Assembly (NCBI GenBank): GCA_019115145.1 | Contig: DXED01000020.1 | Location: 1 to 64,000 of the forward strand | Length of the DNA stretch: 64,000 nucleotides | Source: Claveliimonas intestinigallinarum | GTDB taxonomy: Bacteria; Bacillota; Clostridia; Lachnospirales; Lachnospiraceae | Direction of reading: 5' to 3' | Part shown: one piece after another, positions 26,201 to 35,242 of the stretch | How the letters are laid out: every line of letters starts with the position of its first letter | Numbering within the stretch: the first letter of the stretch is position 1 | Notes under the pieces: generated by a model | What the model saw: the letters and a program-made list of their open reading frames with translations, nothing else | Databases searched by the model: none | What the model was told of the DNA's origin: nothing | Translations under genes and position numbers: made by a program

Positions 26201-28539
26201 CGGACAGCCGGCCCTCATATGCAGCTTTTACATTCTGTGGGAATGTAACAGAAGCAATCTTCTGCGGCATAGTATCCGCATCATATTTAAATGCATTGTC
26301 AGCTATAGCAGTCACCTGCCGTCCCTCCGGATCTTTTTCCGGAATGATAAGTTCCGGGTTTCGTCCCAGTTTCTTCAGGCCATTTTCTGTGAAGCCGGTC
26401 ACTCCCCAGCCGGATACCTCCACCTCTTCTGTCATGGCCACATCATACAGCTTCTTCGGAGTAACCTCTCCATATGTAAAATCATAAGCACTCCACACCG
26501 TGTCGGACGGGTCATCCCTGAGAACAAACTTGTGATATTCTGAATCCGGGAAATTCGTCTTATCCGAAATCTGTGACTCATTCACATAGACCAAAGTCAC
26601 CATTGCCTGCGTGGAGTCCGAATACTCTCTCGTAAACACATTCGCGGGAAAGGCCTTCACTGTCTCCGGAAGATCCAGGATCTCTACGATCTTATTCCTG
26701 AACGCATAGGAGCCTATCTTTTCCAGGCCCTCCGGAAGAGTGACTGTACACACAGTATCTTTCAAATAGTTTTTTGTAGAGAAAGCATAGTTTCCAATTT
26801 CCTTAACCGTAGACGGGATATTAATCTGAGTAAAATTGTTACCGGCAAATGCATTGTTCCCGATGACGGTAATTCCTTCAGGTATCTCAATCTGTGTAAG
26901 TCCAGCCATCCACTCGTCTGCCGTGCTACATCCGAATGCGCCGGCTGGTATCTCTGTCAAGCCTCTGGAAAGGATGGATGATCTGCTCCAGCTGAGGATT
27001 AGTGCCAAATGCACCTCCTCCCAATGTCACTACGCTGTCTGGAAGAATTACACTGGTCAGTTTATTTCTCTGAAATGCGGCAATACCGATTTCTTTTAAG
27101 GTCAGCGGAAATTCTATTCTCTGGATACCGCTGTTGCAAAAAGCCCTGTTGCCAATGCGTTCCAAATAGCAAGGAAGTACTACGGATTCAAACTGCTCGC
27201 CTTCTGCTGCGAAGAGTCCCGTATCATTTGTGGTATCTGCCAGCTCTGTTATATACTCTCCTGATGCATTCCTGTCAGGGAGAACAAGATTTTTATTCAC
27301 CGCTCTCTTCCCTACTCCTGAAGGTGACAGTCCTGTAATCGTTGTCCCTTCAATAGTGAAATCATCAAGGCTCCATGTCTGGTTCGCATTTGGGTCTTCC
27401 CCTACGATCAGACGCTGATGATAGGACTTCTGGGAGGGTGCTGTCCTGTCAATATGGTGTATTCTTTCCATATTCACAAGATTCGGATTGTCCGTGTACA
27501 TATACACAACGCCGCCAAACTTGGCCCCTTCATTTTCAGGCGCATCCGCCGGGCAGTCTTCCATACCCGGATTCCAGTAGAACGCTCTCTTATCTACTAC
27601 CTCCGTATAGTCGGGCAGACGTACAGATTGAATATTGTTCTGGGCGAATGCCATGGCATGAATCTGTAACTGAAAATCACATGTCTTTGGAAAACCAACC
27701 GTTGTAAGCTGATTCTTAGCAAACGACTGATTTTCAATCCACCAGATCGTGTGAGGCAATGTCACACTCTTCAGCTGATTGCTTGAAAATGCCATGGACA
27801 TAACTGCGATCACACCTTCAGGGAGATACACCGAGGTGAGGTTATTTCCATAAAACGCAGACGATCCGATGACAAAATTTCCCCGTCTGGTCACCACATG
27901 AGTGACCGTATCATTGTAATCCACCATCATACCTGTAGGAAATTCTACCGTTTCAAGTCCCATATTCTTAAACGCATTGCTGGCAACTCCTACGAGAGTC
28001 TCCCCATTATCGTCCGTAGATGGAAGCACAAGATTTTTATTTGTTTTTACTTTTTCCTCGCCATATTCGGAGAAGCCGGCAATGGCCCGGCCTTTAATTG
28101 TAAATTCTCTTGTGTAATCACATCCATTTAACGTCTGTTCCATTGTTGTGTAAGTAAAGTCTTCTGTTGTCCATACGCTATTTTCAACATTCGTATCCGC
28201 CTGAACTGTTTCATTAGCGCTTTGTTTCTCAACTGTCTTCCCTTTATTTCCTAAAATAACTTCCGGCTGTTCTGTATCATCACCTGATTCCTCTGCCTTT
28301 GTGTCTTCTTCTGGCTGACCCGAATTATCTACAGTCATCTCCTCTTCAGGCGTATTATCCTCAATATCAGTACTATTTGGCTCATCTTCTAATATCTCAT
28401 TGGCATCCGTCGTCTCCAATATGTTATCAGAAGACAGCGTCGTTTCCTCTCCTGGAATATCAGCTGCAAATGCCGGCATCGCCATAGATATCGACAAAAT
28501 CACGGCTAAAATCCCACCTGCTAGTTTTTTTCTTTTCAT
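23283..28539 (-). pseudogene. Giant BspA-like leucine-rich-repeat surface protein, split by a one-base frameshift
   Basis: From the ATG at 28539 (AGGAGGAAATTAA before it) a signal peptide ending AMPAFAA leads to an acidic linker and many LRR_5-type repeats (forms like LTSVTLPETVxxIGxxAF). Near 26969-26971 the frame breaks: frame one ends shortly after LEQIIHPFQ, while the repeat continues in another frame from RGLTEIPAGAFG. The total span is 5257 bases, exactly one more than a multiple of three, so one extra base in an AAA run explains it. Restored, the protein has about 1750 residues and ends with a VRTGDTQS sorting-like motif, a membrane helix and KRKKENK. About six times it repeats a module: a tryptophan, DFTYEGTxVTGLS, then NKNLVLP and a VTEI block. 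The likely role is a surface adhesin. The frameshift could be phase variation, decay or a sequence error. Confidence 0.85.
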
Positions 28540-28564
28540 TTAATTTCCTCCTAATGACCCATCA

Positions 28565-28585
28565 ATAAAAATTCTGAATTTTTAT
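28565..28585. repeat. Short palindrome in the LRR gene leader
   Basis: ATAAAAATTC (28565-28574) and GAATTTTTAT (28576-28585) are exact complements around one base, within about 45 bases of the start codon. The rest of the 28540-28782 stretch is very AT-rich non-coding DNA with no gene visible. Confidence 0.4.
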
Positions 28586-28782
28586 CATTTCCCCCTCTCC
28601 AACGAAAAAATTTACGCTTTATTTTCAGAATTTCTTAGTTTGAGAATACCAGATATTCAGATAAGTTTGAAATCTTTCATTTCTATAAGTAATTCTTATT
28701 TATTTCTTTTTTCTATAAATATTTTCTCAAAAAAGAAAAACCATTTTAATTTGGTCCGGCTCTAAAAAGTACGGCCGTTTAC

Positions 28783-28846
28783 AAAAAAATCTTCGTCAAC
28801 TTCCGCTTATAGCCGGGTGCCACAAAACGGAAATCGACGAAGATTT
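28783..28846 (-). terminator. Terminator of the eleven-gene radical SAM operon
   Basis: AAATCTTCGTC at 28787-28797 pairs perfectly with GACGAAGATTT at 28836-28846; an inner TTCCG/CGGAA extends the stem. On the minus strand the stem runs into a stretch of seven T. It follows the stop of the GT2 gene at 28856, so it closes the long operon. Confidence 0.8.
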
Positions 28847-28855
28847 ATCCTTACA

Positions 28856-30019
28856 TTATTTTGTTTTCTTGACTATACGCCGAACCATTCTTCCTACGCG
28901 CCTGAATGGTTCCGTATATCTCCAGCTGCTTGAATTCCGGTATTGATCTATCAGATATTCCTGCATGTTTACTTTTTCCTGATAAGCAGCCAGCTGCCTC
29001 TTTGCCTCGGATATTTTCTGTTCCAATATAAAATCTGTATACCAGTGGCCCCGATTCCAGGAATAAATTTCCTGCAAGGTAAGATCAAAATGCCTCTCCA
29101 GGACTTCAACAGCCCCCTCTATTTTCAAAACTTCCTCTAACTTATTTATGCCTGGAAGCCTCATTTCTGGGGAGTCATCTATGCAGTGCATTAAAAGAAA
29201 CGCTTTTTCAAATTCCAGTTCAAGATGAGATGAAGAAGTTTTCTTCTGAAATTCCGATTTAAAGAACAGCAGCATCTGTTCGTCGCTCAGGCGATCTATC
29301 ATCTGCTTTCGGATCAGCATCTGCTCGTTAAAAGAGCGGATCAAGTTCTTTTCTGTCGCGCTGCTTACCTGTTCCTGCTTATTTATATCCCACCGGAACC
29401 GTATCAGTTTTTCCGGCAGAACATATATAGGATGTTCAGTGACAATACGCACCCAGAGATCAAAATCAGCAAGCTGGCAGTACATCAAGTTAAAACCACC
29501 CACCTCATCCATGACTTTTTTTCGTACAAGTGCAGATGGATGGCACACACAGTTCCCCTTATGCAGAAAAAAATGCATCCAGTCTTTCTGATCTTCATAA
29601 TGGTTTTCAAACAGTTTTTCCATGGGTAGACACCGCTCAGACAGATCATTCCCCTCATTGTCGATTAAAGTAACTTCTGTAAAACAAGCGCCAGCCTCTG
29701 TATGCTCCTCCATAAACCTCATCTGTTTTTCCAGTTTGTCCGGCAGCCATTCATCATCACTGTTCTGGAATGCCACGTAATCGCCTCTGCAATTCTGAAG
29801 GCCATAATTGGCGGCATAACAGTAAAAACGATTTTTATCCATCTTTATATAGCGGATCCTTGGATCCGGATAGAAAGCCACGAGTTGCTCCGTGTTGTCC
29901 GTCGATCCGTCATCCACAATGATCAGTTCCCACTCTGTATATGTCTGCGCTATCACACTGTCGATCGCACGCTTCAGATATTGTTCTCTGTTATATGTAC
30001 ACATCAATATACTGACCAT
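28856..30019 (-). CDS. Family 2 glycosyltransferase
   Basis: A 387-residue GT-A fold enzyme. The N-terminal 220 residues carry VSILMCTYNREQYLKRAIDS, LIIVDDGSTDNT, and QNSDDEW with the acidic pair expected to bind the metal and nucleotide-sugar. The C-terminal third is helical, with a basic tail RRVGRMVRRIVKKTK that may hold it at the membrane. It starts five bases past the rhodanese lipoprotein stop and is last gene of the ArsS-type operon. The sugar and acceptor are not predictable. It may glycosylate the operon's product or a surface polymer. Confidence 0.85.
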   Translation of the reverse strand: MVSILMCTYNREQYLKRAIDSVIAQTYTEWELIIVDDGSTDNTEQLVAFYPDPRIRYIKMDKNRFYCYAANYGLQNCRGDYVAFQNSDDEWLPDKLEKQMRFMEEHTEAGACFTEVTLIDNEGNDLSERCLPMEKLFENHYEDQKDWMHFFLHKGNCVCHPSALVRKKVMDEVGGFNLMYCQLADFDLWVRIVTEHPIYVLPEKLIRFRWDINKQEQVSSATEKNLIRSFNEQMLIRKQMIDRLSDEQMLLFFKSEFQKKTSSSHLELEFEKAFLLMHCIDDSPEMRLPGINKLEEVLKIEGAVEVLERHFDLTLQEIYSWNRGHWYTDFILEQKISEAKRQLAAYQEKVNMQEYLIDQYRNSSSWRYTEPFRRVGRMVRRIVKKTK

Positions 30020-30024
30020 TTTGC

Positions 30025-31026
30025 CTACTCCACTTCTCCAACTACCGACCAGCGCCAGAAAGACTGGTCATAATTCCATGTGTTCTCGTATCCACACATT
30101 TCAAGGACCAGTTGGGTGTACGCTGAACGAATGCCCCCTGTGCAGTACGTAACAACCTTATCATCCTTATCTACACCGGCACTCTCAAACATTTCGATCA
30201 GCTCTTGATTGGGCTTCAGTGTCCCGTCTTCCTGAAACAGATCTGTATACCGGACATGGATGGCTCCCGGAAGATGGCCGCCCTGTGCCTCATTGTACAG
30301 AATTGCGCCATTATATTCCTCGTCTGTCCTCACATCCACGATTGTATAATCATCATAGTTTTCCTGCAGCTCCTCTGTTGTCATTACATGTGTGTTGTCA
30401 ATTTTGTCAACTGTAACTTCTCCTGGCTCGGCGCCGGAGGCGAACAGCTGTGTCTCTGCTCCCGCAGCTTTTGCCGCTGCATAACCCCCGTCTATCATTT
30501 TGACGTCCGCAAAGCCTGCTGCCAGAAATTCCCACACGAGGCGGGCATCATCCCCCCATCCGTCCACAGTATCGGCAAATACAATGATCTCTTTATCTTT
30601 TGTGATCCCAAGCTCTCCCAATCTTTTCTCCAGATCATCCGGCGCAGGAATCTTTCCCCAGCCCGCATCACCGGCCTGTCCCTCCTGACACGTACAGAGA
30701 TCCTGCCAGGTCGTGGCTATAGCACCTTTCAGTGTGCCAAGGACTGCCTTCTGCCACCCTCTCGCATCGATAAAGAGGGCGTCTTCTGCACCTATTCGAT
30801 CTTTAGCATAATCACCGGTAACCACATATTCTCCATGAAAATGTCCGTCGTCAGGTATGGTTTCTTCCTCTTCCACCTTATCCTCTTCCTGTTTATACTG
30901 CACATCATCATCTATTTTGTCAGTCACAGCCGGAACAGAATCGTCTGCATCGTTCCCACTACAGCCCGTTATCACAGCCAATACCGCCGTCAAACATAAT
31001 ACCAAAACTTTTTTTCTAAAACTCAC
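30025..31026 (-). CDS. Tandem-rhodanese lipoprotein (operon copy)
   Basis: A 333-residue predicted lipoprotein. The start is a GTG at 31026 behind GAGAGAGG; the open frame above it has no ribosome site. The signal ends in VITGC (Cys22), then an acidic linker and two rhodanese domains (about 65-190 and 200-330). The first lacks a catalytic cysteine (VFADTVDGWGD at that place). The second has the loop YCTGGIRSAY with active-site Cys. The protein should handle sulfane sulfur outside the membrane. It lies within the ArsS-type operon. A paralogue occurs at 38164. Confidence 0.88.
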   Translation of the reverse strand: MSFRKKVLVLCLTAVLAVITGCSGNDADDSVPAVTDKIDDDVQYKQEEDKVEEEETIPDDGHFHGEYVVTGDYAKDRIGAEDALFIDARGWQKAVLGTLKGAIATTWQDLCTCQEGQAGDAGWGKIPAPDDLEKRLGELGITKDKEIIVFADTVDGWGDDARLVWEFLAAGFADVKMIDGGYAAAKAAGAETQLFASGAEPGEVTVDKIDNTHVMTTEELQENYDDYTIVDVRTDEEYNGAILYNEAQGGHLPGAIHVRYTDLFQEDGTLKPNQELIEMFESAGVDKDDKVVTYCTGGIRSAYTQLVLEMCGYENTWNYDQSFWRWSVVGEVE

Positions 31027-31103
31027 TATTATTCCTCTCTCCCTCAACACCCTGTCTGCATATTTGCAACGCACTCCTTCTATGACAATACTTTTCATAC
31101 AGA

Positions 31104-32117
31104 CTATACTTGATGGTCTATAAATTTCTCAATCCTGTTTAGAAACTCCCAACTTAAGTACTGTTCTAGTTTTTCATACGTAGACCGGTTAAAGATTTCT
31201 TTATCCGGCTGCTGGTATTCTATCCATGCCATGGCACACCAGGTTATCCCTCTCAGGCATGTGACAGGGACATATACCATTGTTCTTTCTTTCAGACCCT
31301 CCGTGTTAAATCTGCCATCTACATATTTTATATATTCACCGATAAAGTCCTTCATTTCCTGCACAGTGAGGATCACATCCGTCTTCCAGAATGTGGTCGT
31401 GGGAGCCAGAAAATGTCCAAGATCCTGGGCCGGTTCACCGTATAACGGCTTTTCCCAGTCGATCAGATAGTTGTCCTTTTCCTCTCCGTTAATAAGAAAG
31501 TTTGTTGAATTCAGTTCTGTGTTGATACAGCAGCGATATGCCGGCTTATCCAGGCTGTCTGCCTTTTCCCATACCTTGTCCAGCATTTCACGGATCTTTG
31601 CAGCTTTCTGCCGGTCTGCCAGCAAGGAGCCCTCATATTTTGCAAACATTTCCTCACATTCTTCCAGTATGGCGCGGAGCTGGTTCAGCGGTGCGATCAG
31701 ATGCGTATCTTCCGGCACGGATACACTGTGGATATCTGCAAGGCACTGTGCGGCGAAGACATTTTCTGTGCGGTAATCCAGGACATGTCCCGGGAGATAT
31801 TCCATCACCATCACACCGTACGGTATATGCTTCAAAGATCCATCTACATACAATGGCTTTGGCGTACGTCCGGATCTTTCAAGCAGTTTCAGTGCTCGGT
31901 ACTCGTACTCTATCTGATCATCCAAATGCATCTGGCTGCCAAAATTGACCCGAAATAAAAGTTTCTTGCCTGTCAGAGGATGGGTAAACAGATAGTTTCT
32001 GTTGTATTCTCCCTGTGCCAGCATGGTGTATTCCTCTGTTATATCTGCCGGAAGACCCAGCGCCTGTCTGTATGTGGGAAGCCCGGCATAGGCTATTAAC
32101 TGTTCCATTTCATTCAT
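31104..32117 (-). CDS. Kinase-fold (APH/choline-kinase-like) protein with altered catalytic loop
   Basis: A 337-residue protein of the aminoglycoside/choline phosphotransferase fold. The nucleotide-site part contains GEYNRNYLF and KLLFRVNFG, and the metal-binding IDWE is present (NYLIDWEKPLYGEPAQDLGH). The catalytic loop, normally H-G-D-x3-N, reads INTELNSTNFLI: the histidine and catalytic aspartate are replaced by Asn and Glu. It may be a variant kinase or a binding protein. It starts 26 bases after the fused glycosyltransferase gene. A role in phosphorylating a sugar or nucleoside intermediate of the operon's pathway is a guess. Confidence 0.75.
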   Translation of the reverse strand: MNEMEQLIAYAGLPTYRQALGLPADITEEYTMLAQGEYNRNYLFTHPLTGKKLLFRVNFGSQMHLDDQIEYEYRALKLLERSGRTPKPLYVDGSLKHIPYGVMVMEYLPGHVLDYRTENVFAAQCLADIHSVSVPEDTHLIAPLNQLRAILEECEEMFAKYEGSLLADRQKAAKIREMLDKVWEKADSLDKPAYRCCINTELNSTNFLINGEEKDNYLIDWEKPLYGEPAQDLGHFLAPTTTFWKTDVILTVQEMKDFIGEYIKYVDGRFNTEGLKERTMVYVPVTCLRGITWCAMAWIEYQQPDKEIFNRSTYEKLEQYLSWEFLNRIEKFIDHQV

Positions 32118-32143
32118 AACATATTCCTCTTTCTGCAGGTCAC

Positions 32144-33481
32144 TTATCTGATATCCTTGTACATCTTGGCAATTGTCTGTACAGGGATCTTGTCACGGTA
32201 CATTTTTCGCATCCGGTTCATTTTCCACATCAGTTTCAGTTTAGGAATAGTTCCCTTTGGAAATCTCCGGTCAGATGTGTAGATCCTTTTTCTTGTCATC
32301 CCAAGACGTATCCCTTTCTCTTTCAGTGTCAGAGAGAACTGATAATCCTCCATGATCGGCATTTCAGGAAACATTCCAATATCAAAGAACAGCTTTCTGT
32401 CAACAAATATACCCTGATCCCCGAACATGACTTTTCTGTCCTTTACCCGGTGATTGGATATGATCCGGCACGTAAACATGAAAAAATTCCGGGAATGAAA
32501 AGCAATCCCAAAGCATCCTGCCCGGTGATCTCTCATGACCTCCCGTATCTGGGCCAGAGGATGCGCCGGGAGCTCGCTGTCACAGTGAAGGAAAAAAAGG
32601 ACATCACCGTGACTTGCTTTCGCACCGGCATTCATTTGAGCCGCACGGCTTTTTGGAGCATGTAATAATGTGAAATCATTTGAGATCTTATCCAGAGTAT
32701 GGTCAGTACTGCCTCCGTCTACCAAAATAATCTCACACTTGCCCTTCAGTTCCCTGAGCTGATCCTGCAGGTATCCTATCGTCTTCTCTTCATTATACAC
32801 AGGCACGATAATGGAAATGCGGCTGTTAGACGCAAGATATTTCCCTGTCTTTGATCCTTTCAGGAAATCATCTGCACGCATACGATCCCTATACCCCTGA
32901 AGGTCAGCCGGTGTGTCCATATCCTGCAATTCAGCCGTGTAGCCGATAGAAACCCCGAGACTTCGAAGTCTGCAAAGGGTTTCCTCAAATACTGTACTGA
33001 CACCATATTGTTCCAATCCAAAAGCTTCTTTCCACGGCTTTTTCATGCCGATCAGGTAATAGCCGCCATCTTTTGTTTTCCCAAATACAATATCATGTTC
33101 TACAAGCAGATCAAACGCCCAGATCATGTGCTCAGCTCTGAGCTCCGGGACATCGGTACCGATCAAGATACAGCTTTTGTATCCCTTCTCAAGCACTTTT
33201 TCTATAGCGTGGTACATTCTCTGCCCCAATGTATCCCCCTGCTGTGGAAAGTATTCTGCATCTCTGCCGAAAATATCCCGCAGTATCCCTGTTTTCTGTT
33301 CATCCTCTGGTGTATAATTCACATACACATCCTCTCTGCACGCCTGACAGGCTTCACATATATCCTGCAGAAAGTAAGTGTGCAACCTGGCACACTCTTT
33401 CCCGGACAATGCCGGCATCATACGCGTCTTTGTCTTTCCCGGCAGGGGCACACGTGTGAACACAATAATCGCTCTATCCAT
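32144..33481 (-). CDS. Fused rSAM/selenodomain-associated transferase 1 and 2 (CofC-like plus GT2)
   Basis: A 445-residue fusion. Residues 1-205 are a DUF2064/TIGR04282-type domain (IIVFTRVPLPGKTKTRM, LIGTDVPEL, FGKTKDGGYYLIGM), a CofC-like nucleotidyl or glycosyl transferase. Residues 220-445 are a TIGR04283-type GT2 (ISIIVPVYNEEKTIGYL, LVDGGSTDHT, FFLHCDSELP, GDQGIFVDR). Elsewhere these are usually two adjacent genes next to the ArsS-type radical SAM gene. Here one polypeptide carries both, implying successive steps: activation, then transfer. The stop abuts the start region of the kinase-fold gene. Confidence 0.88.
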   Translation of the reverse strand: MDRAIIVFTRVPLPGKTKTRMMPALSGKECARLHTYFLQDICEACQACREDVYVNYTPEDEQKTGILRDIFGRDAEYFPQQGDTLGQRMYHAIEKVLEKGYKSCILIGTDVPELRAEHMIWAFDLLVEHDIVFGKTKDGGYYLIGMKKPWKEAFGLEQYGVSTVFEETLCRLRSLGVSIGYTAELQDMDTPADLQGYRDRMRADDFLKGSKTGKYLASNSRISIIVPVYNEEKTIGYLQDQLRELKGKCEIILVDGGSTDHTLDKISNDFTLLHAPKSRAAQMNAGAKASHGDVLFFLHCDSELPAHPLAQIREVMRDHRAGCFGIAFHSRNFFMFTCRIISNHRVKDRKVMFGDQGIFVDRKLFFDIGMFPEMPIMEDYQFSLTLKEKGIRLGMTRKRIYTSDRRFPKGTIPKLKLMWKMNRMRKMYRDKIPVQTIAKMYKDIR

Positions 33482-33910
33482 TTACAGAACCTTCTCCAGC
33501 GCCTCTATAGCAGCTTCCACAACCCCCGGACAGAAGTCAAGCAGGAGCCCTTCCTCCATCACCTTCTCGAGTTCCCCTGGTTTTCCCAGATCATACCCCA
33601 AAAGTTCCCGGCACATGCAGGAGGGATATTTCTGCTGAAAATAAGCCTTAAATTCTGCTGTTTTCTGCATCATAATGTTCTTCTGATCCATGTCGTCTTC
33701 CTTGCAATGACCATATTTCATTCCAAGAACCATCAAAGCTCCCGTAACTGCCCCGCAGGTTTCCCCGCACATCATCCCACCTCCGAAGCAGGCAGATACT
33801 TTTCTTGCCTCTTCTTCTGTCATTCCCATTTCTTCTGCAAATGCCCCGGCGACCACCTGTGAACAGTCTATTCCCTTTATAAACAACTCCCTGATCTCTT
33901 CTTGTTTCAT
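33482..33910 (-). CDS. C_GCAxxG_C_C family redox-type protein
   Basis: A 142-residue protein of the family named for its spaced cysteines. Visible are DCSQVVAGAF, ACFGGGMMCGETCGAVTGAL, then CMCRELLG and a C-terminal FCPGVV. The family is linked to redox proteins but has no settled function. The ATG at 33910 follows GGGAGGATACA; the longer frame reaching 33991 overlaps ArsS and is rejected. The gene lies 11 bases after the ArsS stop, and the next gene starts directly after its own stop. Confidence 0.85.
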   Translation of the reverse strand: MKQEEIRELFIKGIDCSQVVAGAFAEEMGMTEEEARKVSACFGGGMMCGETCGAVTGALMVLGMKYGHCKEDDMDQKNIMMQKTAEFKAYFQQKYPSCMCRELLGYDLGKPGELEKVMEEGLLLDFCPGVVEAAIEALEKVL

Positions 33911-33921
33911 TGTATCCTCCC

Positions 33922-34905
33922 TTACTCTGTTGCTCCGCCACAGCTGGATCCCTGCCCTGCTGTACATCCGTAGCAGTGATTTGCAAGACATATCTTCCGC
34001 TTTTTATAGGGTTTACCCACCATGTCAAAAATCGTTTCTCCTGTCAGGACAGGCAGGTCTGCGGCCTGATTAAAATCACAGTCGTACACTTTTCCGTCAT
34101 ATCTCACTGAAATCTGGAACCGGCACATAAGCCCCGGAAGAGTAGCTGTATTAAACGCATCAGAAAGCTTTTTCATATAACTTTCCAAATTTCCGCTTCT
34201 CTTCAAAAAGGTCTCAAAACGTCCCATAGGATTATTGGTGATCGTAAAGAGACTATTGAACACAATACCGTAGTCCTTCCACAATTTCATTTTATACTCT
34301 TTTTCCATAGCAGCCTGTGCCGGCGGGAAAAATGCTCCGGCAGGATTATACACCATGTTCAGCACCAGATCCTCTTCTTTTCCATAGCCCAGCTTGTTGA
34401 GTTCCCGGATCACCTCTATAGCAGTCTCAAATGTGCCGTCTCCTCTGACCCTGTTCATCTCCTTGGCCCTGTAATAGGGGAGGGAGCAGACTACCTCCAC
34501 TTTATGATCTGCATAAAATTTCGGCAGATGTCTATACTTCTCTTCTTTTAAAATAACAAGGTTAGTACGGACAATCACATGACTGCATATTTTACAGGAC
34601 TCCTCCACAAGCCATTCAAAGTCCGGGTTCATCTCAGGTGCTCCTCCGGTTATGTCGATAGTGGACACCTGCTGCTCCCTGCAGACTGCAAGGCAGGCCT
34701 CCATGACTTTTCGGGGCATGATTTCTGTTCTGCCCGGTCCCGCCTCTACGTGACAGTGTTTACAGGCAAGGTTACACAGTCTGCCCACATTAATCTGCAT
34801 AACATCCAACTTATCTGTTGTATATTTATATTCCTCCGATGTAATCCTGTCCTCAAAATCAGGAATACACTTTAATCCTCTTAAATCTTCCAATGCCTGA
34901 CTCAT
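33922..34905 (-). CDS. arsS: ArsS-type radical SAM enzyme (rSAM/selenodomain family)
   Basis: A 327-residue radical SAM protein. The 4Fe-4S motif is CNLACKHC (Cys44, 48, 51), followed by TGGAPEMNP. The C-terminal DUF3641-type half has CDFNQAADLPV and ends CYGCTAGQGSSCGG. In characterised ArsS, the enzyme attaches 5'-deoxyadenosyl to dimethylarsenite on the way to arsenosugars. Many relatives are selenoproteins; here the Cys-rich tail is all cysteine with no in-frame TGA. Substrate in this organism is unknown, since no arsM is in the window. The gene lies in mid-operon between the AhpD-like and C_GCAxxG genes. Confidence 0.9.
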   Translation of the reverse strand: MSQALEDLRGLKCIPDFEDRITSEEYKYTTDKLDVMQINVGRLCNLACKHCHVEAGPGRTEIMPRKVMEACLAVCREQQVSTIDITGGAPEMNPDFEWLVEESCKICSHVIVRTNLVILKEEKYRHLPKFYADHKVEVVCSLPYYRAKEMNRVRGDGTFETAIEVIRELNKLGYGKEEDLVLNMVYNPAGAFFPPAQAAMEKEYKMKLWKDYGIVFNSLFTITNNPMGRFETFLKRSGNLESYMKKLSDAFNTATLPGLMCRFQISVRYDGKVYDCDFNQAADLPVLTGETIFDMVGKPYKKRKICLANHCYGCTAGQGSSCGGATE

Positions 34906-34909
34906 ATTT

Positions 34910-35242
34910 TTACAGCTCCAGTTTCTTTACAATATTTTTCATTTGCACACCATGCACCAGTGTAGCTCCCCCTCTGATCGCAGCCGCTACATGAACAGCT
35001 TCTATCATCTGCTCTTCGCTGACTCCCTTATTCAGGCAGTCGTTTGTATAAGAGTCTATACAGTAAGGGCACTGCACCGCATGTGCTACAGCCAGTGCGA
35101 TCAAAGCTTTCTCTCTTGCGGTCAGAGCTCCCTCTGCAAACACAGCTCCATAATAGTCAAAAAATTTCTCTGCCAACTGGGGAGCCTCCTCGCCAATCGT
35201 ACCAAATTTTGCAAGATCCTCCGGGTTGTAATAAGTTTCCAT
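34910..35242 (-). CDS. AhpD/carboxymuconolactone decarboxylase-like partner of ArsS
   Basis: A 110-residue single-domain protein. The AhpD active-site motif is CPYC (Cys58, Cys61) in HAVQCPYCIDSYT, followed by the family's helical GVSEEQMIEAVHVAAAIRGG. NCBI-type naming for this subfamily is arsenosugar biosynthesis-associated peroxidase-like protein; in some genomes it is a selenoprotein. It may supply or recycle electrons or a thiol for the radical SAM product. The stop lies four bases before the ArsS start, and its own start overlaps the TVP38 stop. Confidence 0.88.
   Translation of the reverse strand: METYYNPEDLAKFGTIGEEAPQLAEKFFDYYGAVFAEGALTAREKALIALAVAHAVQCPYCIDSYTNDCLNKGVSEEQMIEAVHVAAAIRGGATLVHGVQMKNIVKKLEL

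Noticed and set aside
23283..28539. CRISPR array or tandem DNA repeat in the LRR gene
   Set aside because: The repetition is at protein level with diverged DNA, without constant repeats and unique spacers.
33922..34905. Selenocysteine in the ArsS-type enzyme
   Set aside because: The Cys-rich tail is encoded entirely by normal cysteine codons and there is no in-frame TGA within the gene.
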